Positions 1 to 9,962 of a stretch of DNA of 64,000 nucleotides are shown in pieces; positions within the stretch are counted from its first letter, which is position 1; every line of letters begins with the position of its first letter. A program made the translations under genes and the position numbers. The notes beneath the pieces are model-generated. The model was not told the origin of the DNA. It searched no databases and was given only the letters and a program-made list of their open reading frames with translations. Origin of the DNA: Flavobacterium sp. Its GTDB lineage: Bacteria; Bacteroidota; Bacteroidia; Flavobacteriales; Flavobacteriaceae. The stretch is from assembly GCA_029946065.1 (NCBI GenBank), contig JAQSDU010000018.1, positions 56,822 to 120,821 on the forward strand, in the 5' to 3' direction.

Positions 1-1
1 C

Positions 2-883
2 CGCATAGCTCGACTTAATGCTAATGGTACGCTCGACACAGGCTTTAATGTTGGAACCGGCGCAAACAATGCTGTTTTTTCAATAAAAATGCAGCCTGAT
101 GGGAAAATACTGGTAGGAGGTGCTTTTACAGCATACAACAACTTTATGCGGAATAGGATCATCAGACTGGATGCAAACGGAAGTCTCGATACAACTTTTA
201 ACACCGGAACCGGCGCGAGCAATTTTGTCAACGTTGTCGCCATGCAAACCGACGGCAAAATCTTAATCGGTGGCACATTTATCACTTTTAATAGCACTGC
301 AATGAATCGTGTTGCGCGACTCAATTCAGACGGTAGTTTAGACAGCAGTTTTGGTATCGGAACCGGTTCAAATTCAGCAATAAGGAATATCCTTGCAACA
401 CCGGCGGGCAAAATTCTGGTTGGCGGATCTTTCAGTTCTTTTAACGGTGGAACTGCCAGATGTTTCGCGCAGTTGAACAATGACGGGAGTACAGACACTA
501 GTTTTCAAAATCCATTTGGCACAGACGGTACTGTAACGGACATCGCATTGCAGGCTGATGGGAAATTATTGGTCGCCGGAAATTTTGCTTCCTACAACCA
601 GATTGGAAGAAATCACCTTACAAGAATTTTAACAAGTGAAAGCCTCGATATTTCAGATTATGAAAAGACAGTAATGTCCTTTTATCCAAATCCGGCTAAA
701 GATATCATAACTTTTACAACCCCATTATCAGCACTTGAAGTCTTTACTCTCGAAGGTAAAAGAGTTGATGCGCATTATGCCAATAACACTCTTGGCATTT
801 TAAATTTGACTAACGGCATTTATATCTTAAGAGGACAAAGTACAGATGGAAAATCTTTTACGTTAAAAATGCTAAAGCAATAA
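2..883 (+). CDS. Delta-60 repeat protein with T9SS C-terminal sorting domain (5' truncated)
   Basis: The reading frame is open from base 2 at the window edge, so the N-terminus lies outside. The visible part is a chain of repeats of about 55 residues, each with a QPDGKILVGG-type core followed by an RLNxDGSLDTTF-type segment. These are typical of the delta-60 beta-propeller-like repeat family of secreted bacterial proteins. The last ~75 residues start with SFYPNPAKD and end in a KMLKQ tail, which is the usual type A sorting domain of the Bacteroidota type IX secretion system. The protein is therefore probably secreted or attached to the cell surface. Its substrate or partner cannot be told from the sequence. 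A weak hairpin (GCACAA/TTGTGC, 890-910) lies just after the stop. Confidence 0.85.
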   Translation, partial: RIARLNANGTLDTGFNVGTGANNAVFSIKMQPDGKILVGGAFTAYNNFMRNRIIRLDANGSLDTTFNTGTGASNFVNVVAMQTDGKILIGGTFITFNSTAMNRVARLNSDGSLDSSFGIGTGSNSAIRNILATPAGKILVGGSFSSFNGGTARCFAQLNNDGSTDTSFQNPFGTDGTVTDIALQADGKLLVAGNFASYNQIGRNHLTRILTSESLDISDYEKTVMSFYPNPAKDIITFTTPLSALEVFTLEGKRVDAHYANNTLGILNLTNGIYILRGQSTDGKSFTLKMLKQ

Positions 884-951
884 TTTGGCGCACAAGGCCA
901 TTATTTGTGCTGATAATTTTATAACTTAACCCATTCAAAACCATTCTATTG

Positions 952-2865
952 ATGATTATTCGCTATTGTCGCGCCGCAATTTTTCTTTTTATTATATTGA
1001 ATTCTCTAATTTCTCATGCGCAAAAGGATTCGACACGCGTTAAAGAATTACTCGACAAAGCCTTTGAATTTGAGGCATCAAATCCGAAACAAGCATTAAA
1101 AGTTTATCGGGATGCCTATCGATTAAGCCTGAAAGCGAATTATGCCATAGGTACTTTCAAAGCATTGCAATACAGTGGTTTGGTGCACAATGACAACGGC
1201 AATTATGATTCGGCGTTGTATTATTTCGAAAGGTCAAAGCCTTACAGCAAAGCGGCAAAATATACAAGAGGCGAAGCCATGACGTTCATCAATATGGGCA
1301 ATAGTTATCAATTTAAGGGCGATTATAATACCGCTGTAAAACTGTACCTTTCCGGTTTAAAAATTTTCGAAACAATTAAAGACAGCGCAGCTTTAAGCCA
1401 GTCGTACCAAAATCTCTCAGCGCTTTACACAACGCTTAAAAACCCGGAACTGGAGGTTTTATACCTCAAAAAAGCACTACAATTTTTAAATCCTACCAAT
1501 AAAGACCAAGCAGCGATGTTATATGGAGATCTTGGCCTTACGCTTTTAAATCAAGGAAAAATAAAAGAAGCATTTCTCAATTTTACAAAGACTGAAGAAA
1601 TTGCGAAAACGTCTGAAGACCCGCGGGTTCAATTTATCTCAAAGAGAAATCTGGGCGATTATTACACACACATTAAACAATACGACAGAGCAATTTCACT
1701 GTATGAAGCTGCCAATACTTTGGGAAAAGGGCATAAGGTAGAACAGAATGACTTGTTGTATCTTTTGTCCGGACTCTATTTCGAAATGAAAAATTATCCA
1801 AAAGCCAAAGCCTATGCGGAGCAATCTGTCGCATTATCGAAAGAAATAAAAACACGGGAAATTCTTTATAAATCCTACCGTAGGTTGGCTGAAACATACG
1901 ACGCGACGAACCGCCCAAATCTGGCTTATGATTATCTGGCGGCAAGCATGAATTTGAAAGATTCCATCATGAATGAAAATTTCCTGAAGCAAATCTCACT
2001 CATACAAACGCAATATGAAACCGAGAAAAAAGACAAAGCAATTGCCCAACAGCAAATTGAATTGGAACAAAACGAAGTACAATTGCTCAAAAAACAAAAC
2101 CAGGCGACTTATTTCTTAGTTGCGATTTTATTTCTGGTATTACTATCACTCGGAATCTGGCTCGTTTTCCGTCAGCGTCAAAGAATAAAAAACAAACAGA
2201 TTATCGCCCTGAAACAAGAACAGGAAATTGCCAAATTGGAAGCTTTAATCGACGGAGAAGAAAAAGAACGCCGTCGAATTGCACAGGAATTGCATGACGG
2301 TATCAACGGCGATTTATCGGCAATTAAATACCGCCTTTCGGGATTGGAGGATTCCATTATCAACGCCGATGACCGCGAAAGTTTGTCGAAAACCATCGCA
2401 ATGATTGATAATTCGTGTTCGCAAGTGCGCAGTATTTCGCATAACCTGATGCCGGGCTCGATTTTAGATTTTGGTTTAGTGGAAACGGTACGCGAATATT
2501 GCACTAAAATAAACGGTTCACATCCTTTGGTGCTGGAATTTCAATCATTTGGAAATCCAGCACCATTGCCTCAAAAAGCCGAAACCGCAATTTACCGCAT
2601 CATCCAGGAATTAATTAATAACATTACCAAACATTCCGAAGCGACGACCGCTTTGGTACAGATGAATTTCCACGAAAGTGAACTTTTTATAACTGTTGAA
2701 GATAACGGCAAAGGTTTCGATGTTAAGGCGGTTAAAAATGGCATCGGACTTAAAAACATCGATTCGCGAGTTCATTTTCTTAATGTGCAACTTGAAATTG
2801 AAAGCGGCGAAACCGGAACTTCTTTTACAATAAACATCGACTTAAAGCAGCTTAAAGATGATTGA
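952..2865 (+). CDS. TPR-containing sensor histidine kinase (HisKA_3 / NarX-like family)
   Basis: A TTG at 949 precedes an in-frame ATG at 952; I prefer the ATG. The N-terminus is a signal peptide ending near SHAQ. Residues ~25-350 are helical tetratricopeptide-like repeats predicted to be periplasmic. Then come a coiled-coil stretch rich in E/Q/K, one membrane segment (ATYFLVAILFLVLLSLGIWL) and a short coiled coil. The phospho-acceptor motif is RRRIAQELHDG with His448, followed by an HATPase domain with N boxes (ELINNITKH) and a DNGKGFD motif. The stop overlaps the next gene, a NarL-type response regulator, so the two form a two-component pair. Ligand unknown; TPR-kinase pairs of this kind are common in Bacteroidota. 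Confidence 0.93.
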   Translation: MIIRYCRAAIFLFIILNSLISHAQKDSTRVKELLDKAFEFEASNPKQALKVYRDAYRLSLKANYAIGTFKALQYSGLVHNDNGNYDSALYYFERSKPYSKAAKYTRGEAMTFINMGNSYQFKGDYNTAVKLYLSGLKIFETIKDSAALSQSYQNLSALYTTLKNPELEVLYLKKALQFLNPTNKDQAAMLYGDLGLTLLNQGKIKEAFLNFTKTEEIAKTSEDPRVQFISKRNLGDYYTHIKQYDRAISLYEAANTLGKGHKVEQNDLLYLLSGLYFEMKNYPKAKAYAEQSVALSKEIKTREILYKSYRRLAETYDATNRPNLAYDYLAASMNLKDSIMNENFLKQISLIQTQYETEKKDKAIAQQQIELEQNEVQLLKKQNQATYFLVAILFLVLLSLGIWLVFRQRQRIKNKQIIALKQEQEIAKLEALIDGEEKERRRIAQELHDGINGDLSAIKYRLSGLEDSIINADDRESLSKTIAMIDNSCSQVRSISHNLMPGSILDFGLVETVREYCTKINGSHPLVLEFQSFGNPAPLPQKAETAIYRIIQELINNITKHSEATTALVQMNFHESELFITVEDNGKGFDVKAVKNGIGLKNIDSRVHFLNVQLEIESGETGTSFTINIDLKQLKDD

Positions 2866-3490
2866 AATAGCCATAACAGACGACCATACGATTGTAATCG
2901 AAGGCATTCGCACGATGTTAAAAGCTGAAAAGGAAATTTCCATCATTCAGTCTTTTACCAATGTGAAAGATATGATGAACGGCTTCGACAAAAACGTACA
3001 GGTTTTGCTACTTGATATTAATCTGCCTGACGGAAATGGCATCACGGCATGCAAAGAATTATTGCAGCTATTTCCGGAACTGAAAATCATTGCGCTGACT
3101 AATTTCGAGGATATTTCTTTTATCAAGCAAATCATCAAAAACGGCGCAATGGGTTATCTGCTCAAAAATACAGACCGCAAGGAAATGGTCACAGCGATAA
3201 AAACGGTTTTGTCTGGCGAAAGATTTCTTCCACAAAAAATCCAGCAAATGTTACTTAACGATTCCCTGGGAAAAACAGCGCCTTCGTCTTATTTCATTCC
3301 GAAACTGACCAGCCGTGAAAAAGAAATTCTAGATTTGATAATAAAGGAATATACTACCGAAGAAATCGCAGCAACCATTTTCCTGAGCGTGAAAACAGTC
3401 GAGTCGCACCGCAGCAATCTCTTTCAGAAATTGGGCGTAAAAAACAGTGCCGGATTGGTAAGAGTGGCTTTTGAAAAAGGTTTTGTATAA
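2858..3490 (+). CDS. Response regulator, NarL/FixJ family
   Basis: This 210-residue protein has a receiver domain with the acidic pair Asp8/Asp9, phospho-acceptor Asp53 (VLLLDINLPDG) and a conserved Lys near residue 103. A LuxR-type helix-turn-helix follows in the last 65 residues (LTSREKEILDLI ... SVKTVESHRSNLFQKLG). Its ATG lies 8 bases inside the 3' end of the kinase gene, so the two are translationally coupled and the kinase is the obvious phosphodonor. It should be a DNA-binding transcription factor in the cytoplasm. Its targets are not visible here. Confidence 0.95.
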   Translation: MIEIAITDDHTIVIEGIRTMLKAEKEISIIQSFTNVKDMMNGFDKNVQVLLLDINLPDGNGITACKELLQLFPELKIIALTNFEDISFIKQIIKNGAMGYLLKNTDRKEMVTAIKTVLSGERFLPQKIQQMLLNDSLGKTAPSSYFIPKLTSREKEILDLIIKEYTTEEIAATIFLSVKTVESHRSNLFQKLGVKNSAGLVRVAFEKGFV

Positions 3491-3493
3491 AAA

Positions 3494-3517
3494 ACGGCTT
3501 ACAAAACTGTAAGCCGT
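3494..3517 (-). terminator. Terminator hairpin downstream of sdhB
   Basis: There is a perfect 10-bp stem, ACGGCTTACA / TGTAAGCCGT, with loop AAAC. Read on the minus strand it is followed by a T-rich run (from bases 3493-3487). It sits between the convergent response-regulator and sdhB genes and best fits the end of the sdhCAB transcript. Confidence 0.7.
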
Positions 3518-3555
3518 ATAATTGTTAATCGTCAATTATTTATTGTCAATTTATC

Positions 3556-4302
3556 TTATCCTTTCAAACTTGCAGATAAATATTCGCGGTTCATTCTGGC
3601 AATATTTTCAAGTGAAATTCCTTTCGGGCATTCTACTTCGCAAGCGCCTGTATTGGTGCAATTTCCGAAACCTTCATCGTCCATTTGGCGAACCATGTTG
3701 AGGACACGATCGGCAGCTTCAATTTTTCCTTGCGGAAGTAATGCAAATTGAGACACTTTTGCCGAAACAAAAAGCATTGCTGAGGAGTTTTTACAAGTCG
3801 CCACACAAGCACCGCATCCGATGCAAGTTGCCGCATCAAACGCACGATCGGCATCGTGTTTTGGGATTGGAATTGTATTGGCATCGATTGTATTTCCAGA
3901 AGTGTTTACGGAAATAAATCCACCCGCGTGCTGAATTCTGTCGAATGAACTTCTGTCGACCACCAAATCCTTAATTACTGGAAATGCTTTTGCGCGGAAA
4001 GGTTCAATGTAAATCGTGTCGCCGTCCTTGAACATTCTCATGTGCAATTGGCAGGTTGTAACGCCTCTATCCGGACCATGTGCTTCTCCGTTAATGAAAA
4101 GAGAACACATGCCGCAAATACCTTCGCGACAATCATGGTCAAAAGAAACGGGATCGTCTCCTTTGTTGATAAGACCTTCGTTTAAAACGTCTAGCATTTC
4201 AAGGAATGACATATCCGGCTCCACGCCATCGAGTTGATAATCAACCAATTTCCCTGTGTCTTTGGCGTTTTTCTGACGCCATATTTTGAGTGTAAGTTTC
4301 AT
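3556..4302 (-). CDS. sdhB: Succinate dehydrogenase / fumarate reductase iron-sulfur subunit
   Basis: This 248-residue protein carries electrons between the flavoprotein and the membrane subunit of complex II. The N-terminal ferredoxin domain has the [2Fe-2S] ligands in CREGICGMC and a later Cys. The C-terminal domain has the [4Fe-4S]/[3Fe-4S] cysteines in [11 protein letters not shown] and [14 protein letters not shown]. It lies downstream of sdhC and sdhA on the same strand. The sdhA-sdhB gap is 71 bases and contains a tandem repeat, unlike the 12-base sdhC-sdhA gap. Cytoplasmic face of the inner membrane. Confidence 0.97.
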   Translation of the reverse strand: MKLTLKIWRQKNAKDTGKLVDYQLDGVEPDMSFLEMLDVLNEGLINKGDDPVSFDHDCREGICGMCSLFINGEAHGPDRGVTTCQLHMRMFKDGDTIYIEPFRAKAFPVIKDLVVDRSSFDRIQHAGGFISVNTSGNTIDANTIPIPKHDADRAFDAATCIGCGACVATCKNSSAMLFVSAKVSQFALLPQGKIEAADRVLNMVRQMDDEGFGNCTNTGACEVECPKGISLENIARMNREYLSASLKG

Positions 4303-4373
4303 ATTATTTAGTTTGAAAGTGAAAAGTCTAAAGTGAAAAGTCTTTCGACTTGCCGCTTTCGACTTTCGCCTAA

Positions 4374-6374
4374 TTACTTATAACTTCTTTGTACCAATTT
4401 CACATTATCAAACACCAACTGCTCCTTGTGCAAAATGGCCTCGCTTGGTTTTCCTTTATATTCCCATGCAGCAACGTAGGCAAAATTATCATCATCACGA
4501 AGTGCTTCACCATCTGGTGTTTGGTATTCTTCACGGAAGTGTCCGCCACAAGATTCATTTCTGTGTAAAGCATCTTTGGCGAACAATTCTCCTAATTCAA
4601 GGAAATCTGCTACACGCATGGCTTTCTCCAATTCCTGATTGAAACTGTCTAAAGTACCCGGCACTTTTACATCTTTATAAAATTCTTCGCGAAGTTCGGC
4701 AATTTCGCTAATGGCTTCGTTAAGCCCTTTCGCGTTACGCGCCATTCCGACTTTGTCCCACATGATTTTTCCCAATTTCTTATGGAAATGGTCAACTGAA
4801 TGTGTGCCTTTATTATTGATAAATTTATTCAATTGGTCACGAACATTTTTCTCGGCTTCAACGAACTCAGGTAAATCGGTAGAAATCGGTCCTGTTTTGA
4901 TATCCGGAGCCAGATAATCTCCGATTGTATATGGTAAAACGAAATAACCATCTGCCAAACCCTGCATCAATGCTGAAGCACCAAGCCTGTTGGCACCGTG
5001 ATCTGAAAAATTCGATTCCCCGATAGAGAAACAACCCGGAATCGTAGTCATCAAGTTATAATCAACCCAAGTACCACCCATGGTATAATGCACCGCAGGA
5101 TAAATCATCATTGGCGTTGTATATGGATTTTCATCTACAATTTTCAGGTACATTTGGAACAAGTTCCCGTATTTATTCGCAACGACTTCAGTCCCTAATT
5201 TTTGAACCAAAGCCTTGTCATTTTCGTCCAAATGACGGATACGCGCTTGGTCTTTTCCGTAACGCTCTATCGCTGCGGCAAAATCAAGATAGACTGCTTC
5301 ACCTGTTTTATTGACTCCAAAACCGGCATCACATCTTTCTTTGGCGGCACGCGAAGCAATATCACGCGGCACTAAGTTTCCGAACGACGGATACCTTCTT
5401 TCGAGGTAATAATCTCTTTCATCTTCCGATAAATCAGTTGGTTTTTTCTTGCCTTCGCGGATGGCTTTTGCGTCTTCGAGTGATTTTGGCACCCAAATAC
5501 GGCCGTCGTTTCTCAACGATTCCGACATCAGCGTAAGTTTAGACTGGTGATCGCCCGAAACCGGAATACAGGTCGGGTGGATCTGAGTATAACAAGGATT
5601 GGCAAAAAAAGCGCCTTTTTTATGAATTTTCCATGCAGCAGTGGCGTTGCTTCCCATCGCATTGGTAGAAAGGAAAAACACATTTCCGTAACCACCTGAT
5701 GCAATGACAACAGCGTGTGCCGAATGTCTTTCAATGTCTCCTGTGATTAAATTTCTTGCGATGATGCCTCTGGCTTTTCCGTTAACGATGACCAGATCCA
5801 ACATTTCGTGGCGGTGGTGCATCTTGATTTTGCCACGACCAATTTGACGGTTCATCGCAGAATAGGCGCCTAAAAGCAATTGTTGTCCGGTTTGTCCTTT
5901 TGCATAAAAAGTACGCGAAACCAAAGTACCTCCAAACGAACGGTTGTCTAATAACCCGCCATATTCACGTGCCAACGGAACACCTTGTGCCACACATTGG
6001 TCAATGATATTGGCTGATACTTCCGCCAAACGGTGCACATTCGCTTCTCTTGCGCGATAATCGCCGCCTTTCACGGTGTCGTAAAACAATCTGAAAGTCG
6101 AGTCGCCATCGCCCATATAATTCTTCGCTGCGTTGATGCCACCTTGAGCGGCAATCGAATGCGCGCGACGTGGAGAATCCTGGAAACAGAAAGCTTTTAC
6201 GTTATAGCCCAATTCTGCTAAAGTCGCAGCAGCAGAACCTCCGGCAAGACCTGTTCCAACGACAATAATGTCGATGTTACGCTTGTTGGCAGGGTTTACC
6301 AAATTAATATGATCTTTATAATCTGTCCATTTGTCCGAAATCGGGCCAGCCGGAATTTTTGAATCTAATGCCAT
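4374..6374 (-). CDS. sdhA: Succinate dehydrogenase / fumarate reductase flavoprotein subunit
   Basis: This 666-residue catalytic subunit oxidises succinate to fumarate, or the reverse. Its N-terminal FAD-binding fold is [19 protein letters not shown]. The motif [15 protein letters not shown] contains the His that binds FAD covalently in this family. Later segments such as [14 protein letters not shown] and the substrate-domain Arg/His residues fit the family. Its length fits the B-type enzymes of Bacteroidota and Epsilonproteobacteria, which are longer than the E. coli SdhA. It lies 12 bases after sdhC. Confidence 0.97.
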   Translation of the reverse strand: MALDSKIPAGPISDKWTDYKDHINLVNPANKRNIDIIVVGTGLAGGSAAATLAELGYNVKAFCFQDSPRRAHSIAAQGGINAAKNYMGDGDSTFRLFYDTVKGGDYRAREANVHRLAEVSANIIDQCVAQGVPLAREYGGLLDNRSFGGTLVSRTFYAKGQTGQQLLLGAYSAMNRQIGRGKIKMHHRHEMLDLVIVNGKARGIIARNLITGDIERHSAHAVVIASGGYGNVFFLSTNAMGSNATAAWKIHKKGAFFANPCYTQIHPTCIPVSGDHQSKLTLMSESLRNDGRIWVPKSLEDAKAIREGKKKPTDLSEDERDYYLERRYPSFGNLVPRDIASRAAKERCDAGFGVNKTGEAVYLDFAAAIERYGKDQARIRHLDENDKALVQKLGTEVVANKYGNLFQMYLKIVDENPYTTPMMIYPAVHYTMGGTWVDYNLMTTIPGCFSIGESNFSDHGANRLGASALMQGLADGYFVLPYTIGDYLAPDIKTGPISTDLPEFVEAEKNVRDQLNKFINNKGTHSVDHFHKKLGKIMWDKVGMARNAKGLNEAISEIAELREEFYKDVKVPGTLDSFNQELEKAMRVADFLELGELFAKDALHRNESCGGHFREEYQTPDGEALRDDDNFAYVAAWEYKGKPSEAILHKEQLVFDNVKLVQRSYK

Positions 6375-6386
6375 TATAATTGATAA

Positions 6387-7052
6387 TTAATTATTGAAAT
6401 GATGAAATAATGCAACCACGATGAACAATGCCGGTACAACGACCGCAAATCCGTAGCCTACTTTATTTAAGAATCTTGAATATTTGTTGTTCATTCCGAC
6501 AGATTGCATCGATGAACCGAAGCCATGCCAAAGATGAAAAGCCAATAGTAAGAATGAAATACAGTATAATCCTGTGCGAACTTGACTATGGAATTTGGCA
6601 ACCAATTCCGGATAATATCTTGTTGCATCAGGCAAATCGCCATGGATGTATTTTGAAGCGATTTCTGGGAACCAAAAATCATAAAAGTGCAATCCTAAAA
6701 ATGCCAAAACCACCAATCCGGAAATGATCATATTTCTTGATGCCCACGAAGCATTCGCAGCACCATTGTATTTGGCATAACCAATAGGCCTTGCCACATT
6801 ATTCCGGTACGTTAACACAAATCCCATCAAGAAGTGAAAAACCACACCGAAAGCCAAAATAGGCTGCATCACAAACTGCACCACAGGATTATATCCCATA
6901 AAATGCGAAGCGGCGTTGAATGCATCGGCGCTAAAAACAGAAACAAGGTTAAGGGAAACATGCAGCGCTAAAAAGGAAATGAGGAAAAGTCCCGAAAGTG
7001 CCATCGCCACCTTTTTCATAATGGACGATTTCAATAGTGCAGATTGTGCCAT
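6387..7052 (-). CDS. sdhC: Succinate dehydrogenase cytochrome b subunit (b558 type)
   Basis: This 221-residue protein has five predicted membrane helices, as in the single-subunit di-heme anchors of B-type complex II. Conserved His residues lie in or beside the helices (FLALHVSLN, HFLMGFVL, FLGLHFYDF, LLLAFHLWHGF) and are candidate haem ligands. No separate sdhD is present, as expected for this type. It is the first gene of the sdhCAB operon. Confidence 0.95.
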   Translation of the reverse strand: MAQSALLKSSIMKKVAMALSGLFLISFLALHVSLNLVSVFSADAFNAASHFMGYNPVVQFVMQPILAFGVVFHFLMGFVLTYRNNVARPIGYAKYNGAANASWASRNMIISGLVVLAFLGLHFYDFWFPEIASKYIHGDLPDATRYYPELVAKFHSQVRTGLYCISFLLLAFHLWHGFGSSMQSVGMNNKYSRFLNKVGYGFAVVVPALFIVVALFHHFNN

Positions 7053-7367
7053 AAGAGTTCGAAGATTTTATTTTAAAAACAATACAAAAATACAGCTATT
7101 TGGCATATTGCACAATCATTTTGCGCTTATTTATAATGAATTTAAATGGCGCGAAAAGCATCTTGTTTAATGCTTATCGTATGGAATTATGCGAACACAA
7201 AGCAACTTTAAAATTTCAGCGTTAAACAAAGTTTTTACGGAATTTTAAATTTTTACATTTTAATTTATCAATTCCGTAAAAATGAGCAATTGTAATGATT
7301 TTTTGCATAAAAAATAATTTTCTAAAATCGTATCGCCGTAATTTTATTGCCTTAGAAATTAAATCAA
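7053..7367. other. Divergent intergenic region between sdhC and the HMG-CoA synthase gene
   Basis: This AT-rich gap of 315 bases contains no convincing ORF or RNA gene. The sdhC promoter is suggested by a TATTTTTG box on the minus strand (7092-7085), matching the Bacteroidota -7 consensus TAnnTTTG, 33 bases upstream of the sdhC ATG. A TAATTTTA sequence about 25 bases before 7368 is a weaker candidate for the plus-strand gene. I see nothing else in it. Confidence 0.5.
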
Positions 7368-8732
7368 ATGACAAAAACAGGAATCGACGCCATCGCTTTT
7401 GATGTTGCCAAAATACACTTACCCATAAAAACTTTGGCACATGCCAGAAATATTGAACCCGAAAAACTTGAAAAAGGACTCGGGCTGTTGAAAATGACTT
7501 TGCCAGACACACACCAGGACACGGTGGTTTTCGGCGCAAATGCCTTGACAAAACTGATTCTCGACAACAACATCAATTTAAGCGAAGTTGCCAGAATTTA
7601 TGTCGGAACCGAAAGCAGTATCGACAGTTCAAAACCAATTGCGTCGTTTTTAATTGCTTTAATGGAAGAAAAATTCGGTGTTGATACGCTAAGCAGTTGC
7701 GACGTCGTCGATTTTACGTTCGCTTGTATCGGTGGTGTTGATGCTATGCAAAATTGCCTCGATTTCGTCAAGTTAAATCCGACCAAAAAAGCAATTGTTG
7801 TTACGACCGATTTCGCCAAATATGACCTTGAGTCTACTGGCGAATATACGCAAGGCGCAGGCGCATTAGCAATGTTAATTGCGGCAAATCCTAGAATTAT
7901 CGCTTTCGCGGAAGAATGGGCGACAGACACCAAAGGGCTTTTTGATTTCTTCAAACCTTATCGCAAAGTGCAAAAATCTGAAATTACAGGAAACGAAAAT
8001 AATGACAACTGGTTAGGAAATCGCGAAGCCGAAATAGAAATCCATAAAGACCAACCGGTTTTTGACGGACAGTATTCAAACCAATGTTATATGGATCGAA
8101 CTCGAAATGCTTATTTTCAATTTAAAAAACTAAAAGGCGCGACCGACACCGTTTATACTTCGTGGAGCAGCATCATCATGCACTTGCCTTATTCTTTTCA
8201 AGGCAGAAGAATGTTGTCTGAAATTTATACGCTCGACGCAGAAGAAAAAACGCTGTCCGGAAACGAAGACGCTGTCGAATACCAAAACAAATTAAAAGAA
8301 ACCGCCAAATCCGATGCTTATCGGTTGTTCGTGAACGAGAAATTAATGCCCGCAGAATTGGCATCTTCATTGATTGGAAATTTGTACACAGGTTCTATTT
8401 TTATGGGATTGTTGTCAACATTGGCACATTTTCATGATACAAATACGGAAATTTCCGGATTCAAGTTTGGCTTTTTAGCTTATGGAAGCGGTTCCAAATC
8501 AAAAGTGTTTGAAGGCGAAATTCAACCCCAATGGAAAACGGCAATGGCATCTGTAAACCTTTTCGAAACGTTGGGCCAGAGCCACGAAATTGACTTTGAA
8601 ACGTATGAAAAATTGCATAAAAAAGAACAGCATCGAAGCATTTCAGCGCCCAAAAACGAATGGGTTTTAGAGCGCATAGAAAAGGAAATTCCGAATTTGA
8701 TGGGTGCGCGGTATTATAAATGGGCTGAGTAA
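7368..8732 (+). CDS. Hydroxymethylglutaryl-CoA synthase family protein
   Basis: This 454-residue thiolase-fold enzyme has the expected catalytic triad of HMG-CoA synthase: Glu82 (GTESSID), Cys120 (TFACIGG) and His272 (IIMHLPYSFQGRRM). HMG-CoA synthase condenses acetyl-CoA with acetoacetyl-CoA in the mevalonate route to isoprenoids, the route used by many flavobacteria. That would feed carotenoids (see lycopene cyclase at 53.7 kb) and quinones. There are no other mevalonate genes beside it. A polyketide beta-branching HMGS is a less likely alternative because no PKS genes are present. Confidence 0.88.
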   Translation: MTKTGIDAIAFDVAKIHLPIKTLAHARNIEPEKLEKGLGLLKMTLPDTHQDTVVFGANALTKLILDNNINLSEVARIYVGTESSIDSSKPIASFLIALMEEKFGVDTLSSCDVVDFTFACIGGVDAMQNCLDFVKLNPTKKAIVVTTDFAKYDLESTGEYTQGAGALAMLIAANPRIIAFAEEWATDTKGLFDFFKPYRKVQKSEITGNENNDNWLGNREAEIEIHKDQPVFDGQYSNQCYMDRTRNAYFQFKKLKGATDTVYTSWSSIIMHLPYSFQGRRMLSEIYTLDAEEKTLSGNEDAVEYQNKLKETAKSDAYRLFVNEKLMPAELASSLIGNLYTGSIFMGLLSTLAHFHDTNTEISGFKFGFLAYGSGSKSKVFEGEIQPQWKTAMASVNLFETLGQSHEIDFETYEKLHKKEQHRSISAPKNEWVLERIEKEIPNLMGARYYKWAE

Positions 8733-8734
8733 AT

Positions 8735-8778
8735 ATAACATTTTTTGCTCCCGACGCTTCGAGAGCAAAAAATGTTAT
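8735..8778. terminator. Bidirectional terminator between convergent genes
   Basis: A perfect 16-bp stem (ATAACATTTTTTGCTC, 8735-8750, with its complement at 8763-8778) encloses a 12-base loop. It lies between the convergent stops of the HMG-CoA synthase gene and the DoxX-like gene; the right arm includes the last bases of the latter. The A/T runs are inside the stem and can serve both strands. Confidence 0.65.
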
Positions 8779-9962
8779 TTGATTCCGTCAATAGTAAAAT
8801 GAAAATCATCCTGAAGTGCGGGCAATTTTTTAAATTTCATCGCTTTTGCCTTGATTTTAAAATGATTTTTATCCTCGAATTCTATTGAAAGAATACTGTC
8901 TTTTTCGTCATAATCATAAGCCATTTTGTTTTTTTGAAGATTATAATTGAACGTCTCGAGTTGTTTTCCTGTGTCAAGTTTAACGAAATAATCCTTCATT
9001 ATACCTTCGTTACTTTCAAAAACCAGATAGGCTTTCTTGCTGAAGAAAATCCGCTTTACCGGAAAAGCTTCTTTTGAAAGCGTGTCGCCGTCTTTAATTA
9101 TTGTTATAACTTCATAAGCGCCGGATAACAAATTCTGATTTGGCTCTTTTTTGTCAAACAAATACGGATATAAAATCTGCAAAAGAAAAATGCTAATAGC
9201 AAAAAACTTAACGCCTATTTTGAAATGCGGGATTTTAATAATTTGGACATCTTTATCATGCAATTCAGCAGATTTTTGAAGTATAAAAAAACTCCAAATA
9301 GCCTTTAAATAAAGAAAAATTGCAAATATTGAAGCACCCAAAAGCAAGCACGAAAAAGTCTTCACCGAAATATCAAAGGCAAAATTAATCAGTACAATAT
9401 TTGCTAAAACCAAAATCGAAAGTAATAATCCGACGGCTCTTGTTCGCTTAAAAATCAGTAAAACCGCAACCAAAACTTCGATAATTCCAGTTACGATAGA
9501 AAATGTTGGCGATAGACCCATCGTGCTCCAATACAAAATATCTTTCGACAGTTTTCCGAATTCAGCATATAAAATATTAGGTTCAGGCTGATAAAATTGC
9601 TGCAGAAAAATCTTGTCGAAACCGTATTTGAGCAAAATAAAAATGAGGTAATAAACCACCGAAATCCTCGCGAAGTAAATTAGTTTTTCCGTTTTAATTT
9701 TGAATGCATACACTACCAAAACCAACAAAATCGATAGCAAAAACAGCAACACCAAGAGCAAATTGAGCGCAATCGTGTCTGACGAAAAATAAACAAACAA
9801 CAGCGCATCTTCAAAAAAATGCTGCTGTAATAAAGTGACCGGTTTTGAAAATAAAAGTTGGGTAATGTCCAACTGAAACGGAATTCCGAGAAATGGCAGC
9901 GGCACAAAAATAATCACGCCGAGGAAGAAAAACGAAAGGACTTTTGCACCAAATTGCTGCAT
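8775..9962 (-). CDS. Integral membrane protein, DoxX-like
   Basis: This 395-residue protein has about six hydrophobic segments in residues 1-275. The region GIIEVLVAVLLIFKRTRAVG resembles DoxX/MauE-type four-helix membrane proteins. The last ~120 residues (after YLFDKKEPNQ) are soluble and beta-rich, probably on the outer face. The ATG overlaps the TGA of the upstream gene by one base (TGATG), so the two are co-translated. DoxX-like proteins are often tied to thiol or quinone chemistry, but I cannot assign a substrate. Confidence 0.65.
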   Translation of the reverse strand: MQQFGAKVLSFFFLGVIIFVPLPFLGIPFQLDITQLLFSKPVTLLQQHFFEDALLFVYFSSDTIALNLLLVLLFLLSILLVLVVYAFKIKTEKLIYFARISVVYYLIFILLKYGFDKIFLQQFYQPEPNILYAEFGKLSKDILYWSTMGLSPTFSIVTGIIEVLVAVLLIFKRTRAVGLLLSILVLANIVLINFAFDISVKTFSCLLLGASIFAIFLYLKAIWSFFILQKSAELHDKDVQIIKIPHFKIGVKFFAISIFLLQILYPYLFDKKEPNQNLLSGAYEVITIIKDGDTLSKEAFPVKRIFFSKKAYLVFESNEGIMKDYFVKLDTGKQLETFNYNLQKNKMAYDYDEKDSILSIEFEDKNHFKIKAKAMKFKKLPALQDDFHFTIDGIK

